DNA from: Adhaeribacter rhizoryzae
GTDB taxonomy: Bacteria > Bacteroidota > Bacteroidia > Cytophagales > Hymenobacteraceae
Direction: 5' to 3'
DNA length: 64,000 nucleotides
NCBI RefSeq assembly: GCF_008629685.1
Contig: NZ_VWSF01000022.1
Location: 44,118 to 108,117, forward strand
Shown: piece after piece, positions 56,149-64,000 of the stretch
Position numbering within the stretch: the first letter of the stretch is position 1
How the letters are laid out: every line of letters starts with the position of its first letter
Translations under genes and position numbers: made by a program
Notes under the pieces: model-generated
Database searches by the model: none
Seen by the model: the letters and a program-made list of their open reading frames with translations, nothing else
Told to the model about the DNA's origin: nothing

Positions 56149-57159
56149 ATGCGTAAACTAGACCGCCGCGCATTTTTATTAACCAGTTTAGGTGGATTAC
56201 TAACCGGCTTCGCTAAACGCCGGGCCACTATCCAAACCATAAATGGTGCTATCGCGGCAAACCAGTTAGGTAAAGCGCTTGTGCACGAGCATTTTCTGGT
56301 AGATTTTATTGGAGCCGATAAAATTAATGAAGACCGTTGGAACCCGGCCGAAGTAGCCGCTATAATATTGCCTTATTTACAGGAAGTTAAGCAGGCAGGC
56401 GTAAAAAGTATTTTTGATTGTACGCCGACATTTCTGGGCCGCGATGTACGGTTACTCCAATTATTGGCGCAGAAAAGTGGCTTACAAATAATAACTAACA
56501 CCGGCTACTATGGTGTCCGTGATAATAAATATTTGCCGCCCTGGGCTTTTTCCGAAACGGCTGCCCAACTTGCCCAACGCTGGATTACAGAATTTAAAAA
56601 TGGCATTGAAAATACATCAATCCGGCCCGGTTTTATTAAAATTGGCGTAGATGGGCAGATGCCGCTCTCCCAAATTCACCAAAAATTAGTGCGAGCCGCG
56701 GCCTTAACGCATTTAGCAACCGGCCTTACTATTTTTTCGCATACCGGACCAGGGCCGGCCGCGTTCGAGCAAATAAATATTTTGCAACAACTTGGTGTAA
56801 AGCCCGATGCGTTTGTATGGGTACATGCCCAAAGCGAGCAAGATAAAAGTTTGCACCTTAAAGCCGCCAAGCAAGGTGCCTGGGTTAGTTTAGACGGCAT
56901 TGGCTGGGGCGATTTCGAGAACTACGCTGATTCTTTACTGCGTTTAAAAACAGCGGGCTTACTCCACCGGGTGTTAATTTCGCACGATGCCGGTTGGTAC
57001 AAGCCGCAGGAATCGCAAGCTGATTTTCAGGGGTACACCAATATTTTTAAAGAGCTGTTTCCGCGTTTAAAACAAAAAGGTTTTACCGATAAAGATTTTG
57101 AGCAACTACTGGTAAAAAATCCGGCTACAGCCATGCGCATACAGTTAAGAAAGCTTTAA
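56149..57159 (+). CDS. Phosphotriesterase-family metal hydrolase, exported
   Basis: 336 residues. N-terminal MRKLDRRAFLLTSLGGLLTG is Tat-like (RR followed by a hydrophobic run). All metal ligands of the PTE family are visible: His46 and His48 (VHEHF), Lys164 for carbamylation (GFIKIGVDG), His198 (FSHTGPG), His226 (WVHAQSE) and Asp280 (ISHDAGWY). Natural substrates of the family include lactones and phosphoesters as well as organophosphates. Co-transcribed with the esterase, suggesting joint processing of an ester or lactone. Confidence 0.88.
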   Translation: MRKLDRRAFLLTSLGGLLTGFAKRRATIQTINGAIAANQLGKALVHEHFLVDFIGADKINEDRWNPAEVAAIILPYLQEVKQAGVKSIFDCTPTFLGRDVRLLQLLAQKSGLQIITNTGYYGVRDNKYLPPWAFSETAAQLAQRWITEFKNGIENTSIRPGFIKIGVDGQMPLSQIHQKLVRAAALTHLATGLTIFSHTGPGPAAFEQINILQQLGVKPDAFVWVHAQSEQDKSLHLKAAKQGAWVSLDGIGWGDFENYADSLLRLKTAGLLHRVLISHDAGWYKPQESQADFQGYTNIFKELFPRLKQKGFTDKDFEQLLVKNPATAMRIQLRKL

Positions 57160-57194
57160 GCACTTAGCAAGTATCTTTTAAGTAATAACCTATA

Positions 57195-57223
57195 GCTGTT
57201 CCGGATTTGCAATCCGAAACAGC
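57195..57223. terminator. Stem-loop between convergent genes
   Basis: GCTGTTCCGGATT / AATCCGAAACAGC, 13-bp stem with one mismatch and a 3-nt loop. There is no good T-run, so terminator function is uncertain; it could be a REP-type palindrome. Confidence 0.5.
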
Positions 57224-57277
57224 AGCATCCTAAGGTAGGAACCCGCTTTGTAAATCAGGTTTCTGCAAAATATTTAT

Positions 57278-57736
57278 TTACACGCCAAATTGGGTTAAAT
57301 GGTGGTCCAGGTGTTTATAAAACATGTTGTTCCATTCGGTTGTGTTTAAAGCGCCAAACGAATGCGACTTTTTACCATCGAAATGGGATTCGCCTAAAGC
57401 TTGGGTTTGCCGGATGTAATTAATCAGCCGATTTTTTTCCAATTCAAAATTGCGGGTATCCTTAATCATAAAAGCGGGGGCGGTTTGCAAATTACGCTTA
57501 TAGGGCTTTTCGCCGGTAACGGTGTTTTTTATAAAAGACCTGAGTATCCATTGCACTAGAAAATTAGGTTTCGGGTGCTTATCTTCAAAAACCATTTCGT
57601 AAGTTACATTACAGTGGGCCAGCATTTGCGAAACGCTCATTTTACCCCATTGGGGCTGGGTTTCTGGGGTTAAGGCATTAATTCTGTTGATAACGTTTTC
57701 CGATATTTCTTTGGTAAAAATATTAGGTAAGGCCAT
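57278..57736 (-). CDS. DUF1569-like / DinB-fold protein
   Basis: 152 residues, cytoplasmic, helical. The opening ISENVINRINALTPETQPQWGKMSVSQMLAHCNVTYEMV and the later WNNMFYKHLDHHLTQFGV are those of DUF1569 proteins, which share the four-helix DinB fold. Histidines at about 41, 145 and 149 may bind a metal. Function unknown. It converges on the PTE-like gene. Confidence 0.8.
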   Translation of the reverse strand: MALPNIFTKEISENVINRINALTPETQPQWGKMSVSQMLAHCNVTYEMVFEDKHPKPNFLVQWILRSFIKNTVTGEKPYKRNLQTAPAFMIKDTRNFELEKNRLINYIRQTQALGESHFDGKKSHSFGALNTTEWNNMFYKHLDHHLTQFGV

Positions 57737-58099
57737 TTTTAAGGTGTTTGTGGGTTTTGGTAATTGCGAATAAGATGCTTTAATATATGGGTTAGGTAAG
57801 TGACTGCAGGTAAGTAAATCAAATTATTTTTCGCCTATAGCTCGGGCAGCTTAATTTATTTAAGCAGTAAATTTTAGTTTTAACCTGGTAATGTAAAGCA
57901 ACGTTACCATTAGCCAAACCAAATTTCTTTTAGCTTAAATTTATTGAAATTAAGAATAGGATAAGTTGCGGTTTAATAAACTTTAATAAAAAGTATCTTT
58001 AATATTTGTTCGATAAATTAAGCAGGCGCACGAACATCTATTTTTAGTTTTACTTTCTCTATATTTAAGCTTTTAAAAAGCAAACAAAAACTTCCGGCT
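57737..58099. other. Divergent spacer, no gene seen
   Basis: 363 bp, AT-rich, between two divergent genes, so it should carry promoters for both. I could not find exact TAnnTTTG boxes or a hairpin. Confidence 0.35.
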
Positions 58100-59221
58100 A
58101 TGACTTCTCGTCGCAATTTTTTACAGAAAATTTCAGCTACGGCCTTTGCATTACCTTTTTTACCCGGCACCGGGTCTTTAACACTCCCGGATTTTGAAGA
58201 ACAAGCCTACCAGCAAGGGAAAGTACTGCGCGTGGCTATTATGGGCCTGGGTAGTTACGGAACGCGGGTGGCCGAAGCCTTGCAAGCCTGTAAGCGGGCT
58301 AAATTAGTAGGGGCTATCAGCGGTACGCCATCTAAGCTAAAAGATTGGCAAACCAAGTACAATATTCCGGCAAAAAACTGCTACAACTACGAGAATTTCG
58401 ACCAGATTAAAAATAACCGCGACATAGATGCGGTATACGTAATTACGCCCAACGCCCTGCACCGCGACCAGGTAATTCGGGTAGCGAAAGCGGGTAAGCA
58501 CGCTATTTGCGAAAAGCCAATGGCCATTAACGCCAAAGAAGGGCAGGAAATGGTAGATGCCTGCCGGCAAGCCAATGTAAAATTGCTGGTGGGTTACCGG
58601 TTGCACTTCGAGCCCAATACCCTCGAAATTATCCGGATGCGGAAAGCCGGCGAATTGGGAAAAGTATTGTTTTTTCAGGGGCTGAGCGGTTTTAGAATCG
58701 GCGACCCGAACCAGTGGCGCTTGAAGAAAGAATTGGCCGGCGGCGGATCTATGATGGATATTGGCATTTATTCAATTAACGGCGCGCGTTACATGATAGG
58801 CGAGGAACCAACCTGGGTAACCGCCCAGGAAACCAAAACCGATCCTGTAAAATTTAAAGAAGGCGTTGATGAAACCATTCAGTTTCAGTTGGGCTTTCCG
58901 AGCGGGGCAGTAGCCTCTTGTTTATCTACTTACTCCATGAACAACCTCGACCGGTTTTTCCTGAACGGCGATAAAGGTTATGCCGAATTATTCCCGGCAA
59001 CCGGCTACGGCCCTATTAAAGGTCGCACCCACAAAGGCGAACTAACTGGTCCGCATACCACACACCAAACCGTGCAAATGGACGAAATGGCCGCTATTAT
59101 CTTCGACAACAAGCAGCCCGTAGTGCCGGTAGATGGCCTGGAAGGTTTAAAAGATTTAAAAATTATTGATGCTATTTTTCAGGCCGTAAAAACCGGCAGA
59201 AAAGTAGATGTGAAAATATAA
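58100..59221 (+). CDS. Gfo/Idh/MocA-family oxidoreductase with Tat signal (glucose-fructose-oxidoreductase-like)
   Basis: 373 residues. Tat motif SRRNFLQKISATAF, then Rossmann start VAIMGLGSYGTRVAEAL, the dinucleotide-site NALHRDQVIRVAKAGKHAICEKP with the conserved Lys of EKP, and a C-terminal domain with GGGSMMDIGIYSINGARYMIGE. The Tat signal and sequence resemble Zymomonas glucose-fructose oxidoreductase, which is exported with NADP(H) bound. The sugar substrate is unknown. It is shorter and distinct from the family member at 12410. Confidence 0.88.
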   Translation: MTSRRNFLQKISATAFALPFLPGTGSLTLPDFEEQAYQQGKVLRVAIMGLGSYGTRVAEALQACKRAKLVGAISGTPSKLKDWQTKYNIPAKNCYNYENFDQIKNNRDIDAVYVITPNALHRDQVIRVAKAGKHAICEKPMAINAKEGQEMVDACRQANVKLLVGYRLHFEPNTLEIIRMRKAGELGKVLFFQGLSGFRIGDPNQWRLKKELAGGGSMMDIGIYSINGARYMIGEEPTWVTAQETKTDPVKFKEGVDETIQFQLGFPSGAVASCLSTYSMNNLDRFFLNGDKGYAELFPATGYGPIKGRTHKGELTGPHTTHQTVQMDEMAAIIFDNKQPVVPVDGLEGLKDLKIIDAIFQAVKTGRKVDVKI

Positions 59222-59267
59222 TCAATCTCAAGTCTCCTTTTTATTGCGGTGCTGTTATATTCCTATC

Positions 59268-59442
59268 ATAATAAAATTGAGCATTAGCTTTCTTTTTAAT
59301 ATTTTCTAAAGAATACCCACTCACCGCGGTCATTCTGAAAGAATCTTATTAGCAGGCAACCAATAAGATTCTTTCAGAATGACCGAGTTTGGAGGGATGG
59401 ACTTTGTGCTATCTAAAATCGCAGCAATTATCTTATTCTAAC
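59268..59442. repeat. MITE-like hairpin element, copy 2
   Basis: Perfect 24-bp arms 59327-59350 and 59362-59385 (CGGTCATTCTGAAAGAATCTTATT). The left flank (GCATTAGCTTTCT...TTAATATTTTCTAAAGAA.ACCCACTCACC) is almost the same as copy 1, and the right flank shares the CTTTG...AAA..GCAGCAAT pattern. It lies just downstream of the stop of the 59491 gene. Confidence 0.8.
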
Positions 59443-59490
59443 CTATTAAAATATTGCCATAAAAATTCCCGTCGGCAAAATAATACCTAA

Positions 59491-61212
59491 TCAAGTGAGT
59501 TGGATTTTCCGGTTGAAAGGGGTGAAACCTGTTATAAATACGGTGGGCGCATTGGTCCGGGGCAAAGCGCCCCTGATATCTACCCATTTATGTTGGTAAT
59601 TACCCGGCCCAAAAGTAATGTGGTTGCCGTTGAGGGTGTAGCGGCCCTGGCCTTCCTTTAAGAAATATACCTCCGGTAAATCGGAATGCGCCTGCACCCC
59701 TGTAAATTGGCCGCCCGGCCTGAAAATAAGTTCCAGCGCCAGCGGCACCTGGTCGGTACCCTGAATATCTATTTCCAGTTCAAAACCTTTTTCTATTTCC
59801 CGGATGGCTACAGAGGTTTTTAATTTTTGCACTTCCGATTGCGCCCTTTGTTCGCGCGGCATTTTAGCCCAATCGCCATCGCCCGGAATTTTAGCTGCCG
59901 GAAATGGTTGGTAATACGGGCCTTCCAGGTTGCTTTCCAGTAAATAAGCGCCGTTTTCTTCGCGGTAATTAGTTGCCGTAAACTGGCCTTTGCCAAAAAA
60001 AGCGCTGGCTAACCGGATGCCTTGTAACACGGCATTTTGTTTATGCATGGTAAAAAATACAGGATTATTCAGCAGGATGGAAGCATCATAATTTTCGCGC
60101 CTGATGCGGAGTAATCCGGATGGGCGAAAGGCTTTAACATAATTGGTAGGTAGGGGAGCGGAAGGCGGTAATTCCTGCCACAGCGTAGGATCTTCGAGAA
60201 AATAATATAAAAACCCGACGGTTTTAGGGAAAGCGGTTTCTTCTATCAGGCGGCAAACAGCGGCAAACCTACCATTGCGGTCGTGGATGGCCATGTAGCG
60301 GCAAGGGTAATAATAATTTTCGAGGGTGCCAATTATGGCTTTGTCCTGGCGGCCAGAGGCTTCCGTTACAATTTCGCCGTTCGGGTGAATGTAATAGAGC
60401 GTCATTTCGAGGTTTTTACGCACGTATTCCAGCAGCTCCGGTTTTTTAAAGCCGCGGGCAGTTGCCAGCAGTACGCGGTCGCTTAACGAGGAGTAGATGT
60501 AGCTGCTTTTTTCTTCGTATTGCCCGTCCGCGTCCATGTCAATTTTTTCGTTTAACCAGGTTTCGGCGCGTTGGCGGTAGGCTGGTTCGGGCCAGATGGT
60601 GTACAAACCCGCCAAAGCCGAACAAATTACCCAGCGGTGGTTAGGCGTATGAATGCCGCCCACGGTTAACGCCTTGCCAGCTTTTTGCAGAAATTCGGTT
60701 AAGGGTTGGAGTAAAGTTTTTTTGTTGGGCACCGAACTGCGTTGTAACAGCCGGTAACCAGGCGTGAGCCATTTTACAATAAAAGCTAAATCCGGCGTAG
60801 AGTGAAAATTAGTTGAAAATAAATCGATGGTACCGTCGGCGTGCTGTAATTTCCGGAGATAGTTGGCCGCCAGTACTAATTGGGCAGTTAGCGTTTTGCT
60901 ATTAAAATATTCAGATTCTTTACTTACCAAACCGCACATGCCGGCTTGCAGAAAACCGGTAACCGCATGCACATGGACTATTTCGTTGCCATCCGGAATA
61001 CCGCCGTAAGCTGGATTATTTTTATCGGTTATTTGTATTTTCTGGTGGTTTTTTATTCGTTCGTCGTTTAAGTGTACCAATTTTACCAGCCAGGCGGGTT
61101 TCTGCGGTTGCTGGTCGGGTAGGGGCTTGCCCCAGCTATTTTGTATAAAAAATGGTACCAATGGGGTAGCGCAAACCACTAACCCATTTTTAACAAACGT
61201 TCTTCGTTTCAT
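59491..61212 (-). CDS. Exported orphan protein, probable (alpha/alpha)-toroid carbohydrate enzyme
   Basis: 573 residues, not confidently recognised. N-terminus MKRRTFVKNGLVVCATPLVPFF is Tat-like. Residues about 85-340 are helical with motifs found in (alpha/alpha)6 polysaccharide lyases and glycosidases (LQHADGTIDLF, NHRWVICSALAGLYTIWPEP, ADGQYEEKSSYIYSSLSDRVLLATARG, YYIHPNGEIVTEASGRQDK). The rest is beta-rich (about 370-573; LLRIRRENYDASILLNNPVFF, GFELEIDIQGTDQVPLALELIFRPGG), as in heparinase-II-type C-terminal sandwiches. Candidate catalytic residues are His192-Arg193 and Tyr-rich segments, but none is proven. The gene is bracketed by inverted hairpin elements. Confidence 0.7.
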   Translation of the reverse strand: MKRRTFVKNGLVVCATPLVPFFIQNSWGKPLPDQQPQKPAWLVKLVHLNDERIKNHQKIQITDKNNPAYGGIPDGNEIVHVHAVTGFLQAGMCGLVSKESEYFNSKTLTAQLVLAANYLRKLQHADGTIDLFSTNFHSTPDLAFIVKWLTPGYRLLQRSSVPNKKTLLQPLTEFLQKAGKALTVGGIHTPNHRWVICSALAGLYTIWPEPAYRQRAETWLNEKIDMDADGQYEEKSSYIYSSLSDRVLLATARGFKKPELLEYVRKNLEMTLYYIHPNGEIVTEASGRQDKAIIGTLENYYYPCRYMAIHDRNGRFAAVCRLIEETAFPKTVGFLYYFLEDPTLWQELPPSAPLPTNYVKAFRPSGLLRIRRENYDASILLNNPVFFTMHKQNAVLQGIRLASAFFGKGQFTATNYREENGAYLLESNLEGPYYQPFPAAKIPGDGDWAKMPREQRAQSEVQKLKTSVAIREIEKGFELEIDIQGTDQVPLALELIFRPGGQFTGVQAHSDLPEVYFLKEGQGRYTLNGNHITFGPGNYQHKWVDIRGALPRTNAPTVFITGFTPFNRKIQLT

Positions 61213-61394
61213 AGTTTTACATGCGGTGGATCAGCAACAATATAAAAAATACTGCTAAATTTTAGAGACTTCGCGGCCGAAATATATTCAGGTTAGAGAT
61301 TTGCTACTGTTGCAGGCAATATTATTATATGTAAAACTTATTATGAATTGAAATATCCGCCATAGCCTCTAATATTATACTATTATTAATTAAA

Positions 61395-61550
61395 TACTGC
61401 GCTTTTCAATAAAGCAAAGGCTGTACCTCCAACCATGGTCATTCTGAAAGAGTCTTATTGGCTACTTGCTGGTAAGATTCTTCCAGAATGACCCCGGTGA
61501 GTGGATATTTGCTCGTAATTATTTTATTGTTTTTAAAGCGCAATTCCTGT
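61395..61550. repeat. MITE-like hairpin element, copy 4 (inverted orientation)
   Basis: Arms begin GGTCATTCTGAAAG at 61437 and end CTTCCAGAATGACC at 61493, with a few mismatches. The left flank (CTTTTCAATAAAGCAAAGG) is the reverse complement of the right flanks of copies 1 and 2, and the right flank (GTGGATATTTG, TAATTATTTTATTGTTTT) matches copy 3. The remaining spacer (61551-61664) shows nothing. Confidence 0.75.
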
Positions 61551-61664
61551 TTAATAGTGGTATTATATAAGTAAATAATATTAGAGATTATGGCGATAAG
61601 ACTCAAGCAGATGCTTACCTTAAAAGAGATAACTAAAATATTCTAGCCAACGAAATCAGCAGAA

Positions 61665-63395
61665 TCAGTTCTTATCAACAGCTACATTTACCACCGACCT
61701 CGTCGGCAAAGTTACCTTAATGCTATTTTGGGTAAGGGCGCTGTTGGCTTTGAGGGTTGCATAATTTGCAGGGCCGCCAGCCACGCCGGTAGGGCCACTG
61801 CCGTTTACCATTACTTTCCGGGAGAACTCGCCGTTATCGGTGCCACCGGTTAGCGTGTACCAATAAAAGCGATTGCCTACCCGTAAATTATTTATTTTAA
61901 GTTCTACGGTTTGGGTAGTATTGGTTTTATTTACCAGGGTAACTCCTAATTCGCCGGAAGTAAAGGTAGCGGCATAGGTTTCTATTCCGGGGTTTGTAGC
62001 CATGGTTGCCGCAACCAACCGGTCGCCCAGGAATTTTTTGAAATAATACAGATAATAAAATGCTGGCCGCGGATTCCATTTAGCAACGCCATCCGGTTCA
62101 TCACCAATATTAAATAATCCGTGGTCGTCGCCGTTGTTCCAGCCGTTAGCCAAATCCCATCGGGAAGTCATGCCATATTTATTTTTCAGGGCTTCGCCGA
62201 GTACCATTACCCCATGCATGCCGTTGATGTACGATGCCTGCTGTTTTAATCCTACGGCAAAAATATTCCACTCGGTAAGCGCTACTGGTTTCTCACTTAC
62301 ACCCGCCGTCTGCACAGATTGTTTTACAAAGTCCATTAACCGCTTGGTTTCGGTTGGTGCCGAAGTTAAAATATTATCGGCGTTGGTTTGTTGGTTAAAG
62401 GGCGTGTAGTAATTGTGCACGATGTAGTAATCTGGGGTGTTAGCGGCTTTGGGCAACAGCCCGGTATTCCAGGTTTTTACGGTATTGGTTTGCCAGCTTT
62501 GAACCGGACTATCGTAAAGAACCGCCCCAATGTAAATGGTTTTGCCAAGTTTGCGGGCCGCTTGCTGCATCGAATCGGCGAATATTTTAAAATGCTGGGC
62601 ATACAGTTCACCGGTAGCGTATTCCGGCTGCCCGTCTTTGTTCAAAGAAGGGTCGATGCGGTAACCGGCTTCCCAGTCGCCAAAGCTTTCGTTGCCAACC
62701 TCCCAATATTTAGTCCGGCCATTGTCGTAACGTACCCAGTCGGCGGCAAGATGCGCGGCGGCGGCTACCGGGTTGGCGGCCGTGCCGTAACGGGCATAAC
62801 CGTAATTAACAGTAATAATACCCTGGCTATTGGTTTGTTGCAACACCTGGTAATAATTGTCCAGCGACAAGGTCCAGTTCTCGGAGTTTTTGCCGTACCA
62901 GTATGGCATGCTGGTTTTGGAGCCATCGGCATTGGTTAACTGGTTTGGTGCATCAGCCGGCGGGGTGTTCTTGGGCGCATTCCAGAAAAAAACATCGCTA
63001 ATGCTGCCCCCCGGAAAACGAATAAGATGCGGTTGAAGATTATTGAGGTGAGTCATTAAAGCCGGCTCTGTCAGTATTTGGGTCATCCATAAATTAGCAT
63101 TATCGCCGGCAATTGAACGCGACACTTTGGTAATAACCGCGCTGGCATCGATGGTAATTGTATGAACAGCCGTTGCCGGAGCGGCTGCGTCCTGGTAAGC
63201 GGGTGCGGTAAAAGTTTTGGGTTGCCAGTCTAATAAAAAGAAGCCGATGCTGTTGGCTACCGGCGGGTCAACGGCCGGTTTTATGGTTTCGGGTGGCGTT
63301 ACGGGCGTAGGCGTAATAACTTCTTTATCCGGGTTTTGGCAGGCGGCAAAAAATGACAAAAAGCCGACTATTATTAAAAATCTAAAATTATTCAT
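61665..63395 (-). CDS. GH-A clan glycosidase lipoprotein, alpha-L-arabinofuranosidase-like (GH51-like)
   Basis: 576 residues from the ATG at 63395 (an upstream TTG is less likely because the ATG gives a normal signal peptide). Lipobox SFFAAC (Cys19) and a Thr/Pro linker indicate lipid anchoring. The barrel shows HLIRFPGGSISDVFFWN, acid/base Glu236 in KYWEVGNESFGDWE, and nucleophile Glu375 in VALTEWNIF, followed by a C-terminal beta domain (about 475-570). The GNE...TEWN pattern fits GH51/GH39-like arabinosidases; exact family and substrate need comparison. It is next to an esterase and oxidoreductases, consistent with plant-polymer use. Confidence 0.78.
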   Translation of the reverse strand: MNNFRFLIIVGFLSFFAACQNPDKEVITPTPVTPPETIKPAVDPPVANSIGFFLLDWQPKTFTAPAYQDAAAPATAVHTITIDASAVITKVSRSIAGDNANLWMTQILTEPALMTHLNNLQPHLIRFPGGSISDVFFWNAPKNTPPADAPNQLTNADGSKTSMPYWYGKNSENWTLSLDNYYQVLQQTNSQGIITVNYGYARYGTAANPVAAAAHLAADWVRYDNGRTKYWEVGNESFGDWEAGYRIDPSLNKDGQPEYATGELYAQHFKIFADSMQQAARKLGKTIYIGAVLYDSPVQSWQTNTVKTWNTGLLPKAANTPDYYIVHNYYTPFNQQTNADNILTSAPTETKRLMDFVKQSVQTAGVSEKPVALTEWNIFAVGLKQQASYINGMHGVMVLGEALKNKYGMTSRWDLANGWNNGDDHGLFNIGDEPDGVAKWNPRPAFYYLYYFKKFLGDRLVAATMATNPGIETYAATFTSGELGVTLVNKTNTTQTVELKINNLRVGNRFYWYTLTGGTDNGEFSRKVMVNGSGPTGVAGGPANYATLKANSALTQNSIKVTLPTRSVVNVAVDKN

Positions 63396-63516
63396 AAAGG
63401 CAAGTTCGTACAAATATTTGCCTTTTCCGAATGCTAAACTTGCCGGAAAAAAGTAGCCAATAGTGTCAATGCTTCTTAACGATATTCCATAAATATCTTG
63501 GTCTTTCTGATTGTCT

Positions 63517-63708
63517 TTTGAAAGATTCCATCTTTCAAGGTGTAGGTGCTAACTGTTAGTTACTGTTTAAGTTAGCTCCCGGCCGCAGGGCCCCGTTTGG
63601 TCATTCGGGCTGCTCATCTTTCCTTTCCTCCTTCGTCGGAATGCTGCGCACCGGAAACCTGAAAGGCCCTCATCGCCCAAACTGATGTAGTTTGCTCTGT
63701 AGCTACTG
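63517..63708 (+). repeat. 192-bp dispersed repeat, copy B (possible structured RNA)
   Basis: Gap-free partner of 51523-51714, offset 11,994 bp, same strand. The core from 63575 (GCTCCCGGCCGC) to 63682 is nearly identical, and all four complementary pairs are kept (for example GTTTGG 63595-63600 with CCAAAC 63677-63682). It sits between the GH lipoprotein gene and the transposase remnant. Other parts of 63396-63820 show nothing. Confidence 0.75.
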
Positions 63709-63820
63709 CCTTTCTAAGCCTTAATAATTATTGTTAATAATTAATAAACAAGCCCGCTCAACAAAGCTAATCAGTAACTTTCCAGGTAGGCCGAACTCCT
63801 TCCCTAAATTAGGGCTACGA

Positions 63821-64000
63821 TTAGGACACAAATTTTTGGGCCAGGGTCCACCCGTGCAAGATATGCTGGAAGTAATTCCAACCGCGCAAAAGGGTAATCA
63901 CCCCCGCCTGCTTTTCGTGGGGTTTCCACCCGCCTAATCGGGCTATTATCCAGTAGCACCATTGTAAAGAGTCTTGGGGGTAAGGATTCCGCTGCTTGGC
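63821..64000 (-). CDS. IS4-type transposase, C-terminal fragment (5' end outside window)
   Basis: The minus-strand frame is open from the window edge to a stop at 63821 and encodes 59 residues: AKQRNPYPQDSLQWCYWIIARLGGWK, then ITLLRGWNYFQHILHGWTLAQKFVS. The ARLGGW and LLRGWNYF-H-ILHGW patterns are typical of the C-terminal end of IS4-family transposases. The catalytic DDE residues would lie beyond the window, so integrity is unknown. It is the only direct sign of an insertion sequence here. Confidence 0.75.
   Translation of the reverse strand, partial: AKQRNPYPQDSLQWCYWIIARLGGWKPHEKQAGVITLLRGWNYFQHILHGWTLAQKFVS

Noticed and set aside
62388..62939. 183-codon open frame on the plus strand inside the GH-A glycosidase gene
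   Set aside because: It is antisense to the glycosidase with its catalytic motifs; low-complexity Val/Gly/Ile translation and no family features.
63731..63937. 68-codon plus-strand frame at the right edge
   Set aside because: It overlaps, in antisense, a recognisable transposase C-terminus and has no features of its own.

Overview
The window looks like chromosome from a Bacteroidota bacterium, probably a soil or surface Cytophagales member (Hymenobacteraceae/Adhaeribacter-like; the genus is inference). The evidence is two SusC/SusD pairs, a hybrid two-component sensor with a periplasmic sugar-binding domain, many lipoproteins, LytTR/LytS-type signalling, TAnnTTTG promoter boxes, moderate GC with AT-rich spacers, and few Shine-Dalgarno sequences. 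I see no rRNA, tRNA, CRISPR array, prophage or replication origin.

Layout. 2-631 is the 3' end of a beta-helix protein. 967-16352 is a glucuronoxylan utilisation region. On the minus strand are a LacI regulator, a GH67 alpha-glucuronidase and a GH10 xylanase. On the plus strand are SusC/SusD, a ThuA-domain protein, a Tat-exported Gfo/Idh/MocA oxidoreductase, an SDR and mannonate dehydratase. The logic is: cut xylan, bind and import oligomers, remove (methyl)glucuronic acid, and feed uronate through mannonate. A promoter and two LacI-type operator-like palindromes lie in the divergent spacer. 16378-21431 holds housekeeping and stress genes: a low-GC membrane protein, an SPL-like radical SAM protein, an aldehyde dehydrogenase, a tiny membrane ORF and a UspA-like protein.

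21769-34479 is a compact fructan locus: a sensor with a PBP-type sugar domain, an MFS sugar importer, a fructokinase-like PfkB kinase, SusC/SusD and a GH32 lipoprotein. Its content resembles the Bacteroides thetaiotaomicron fructan locus. 34890-41947 has a trehalose-synthase-like GH13 with an altered active-site histidine, hypotheticals, a HAD phosphatase, a tandem lipocalin-like protein and an AI-2E family permease. 42250-47140 is a minus-strand molybdenum hydroxylase operon (three subunits, PaoABC-like) preceded by a royal-jelly/yellow-family protein. 47232-47611 is a decayed TPP-enzyme gene. 47850-54788 has a bestrophin, an amino-acid permease, a signal-peptide-bearing methyltransferase, a LytTR/LytS pair and a barrel-less CarboxypepD-reg protein. 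55061-63395 carries an esterase, a phosphotriesterase-like hydrolase, a DUF1569-like protein, a second Gfo/Idh/MocA protein, an orphan exported (alpha/alpha)-toroid-like protein and a GH-A clan arabinofuranosidase-like lipoprotein. The right edge contains the C-terminus of an IS4-type transposase.

The most interesting non-genic structure is repetitive. One family of long near-perfect hairpins with GTCATTCTG...CAGAATGAC arms has four copies with shared flanks, two of them inverted around the orphan gene at 59491-61212. There are further related hairpins. A separate 192-bp direct repeat (51523-51714, 63517-63708) has nested complementary segments that suggest a structured RNA or a non-autonomous mobile element.
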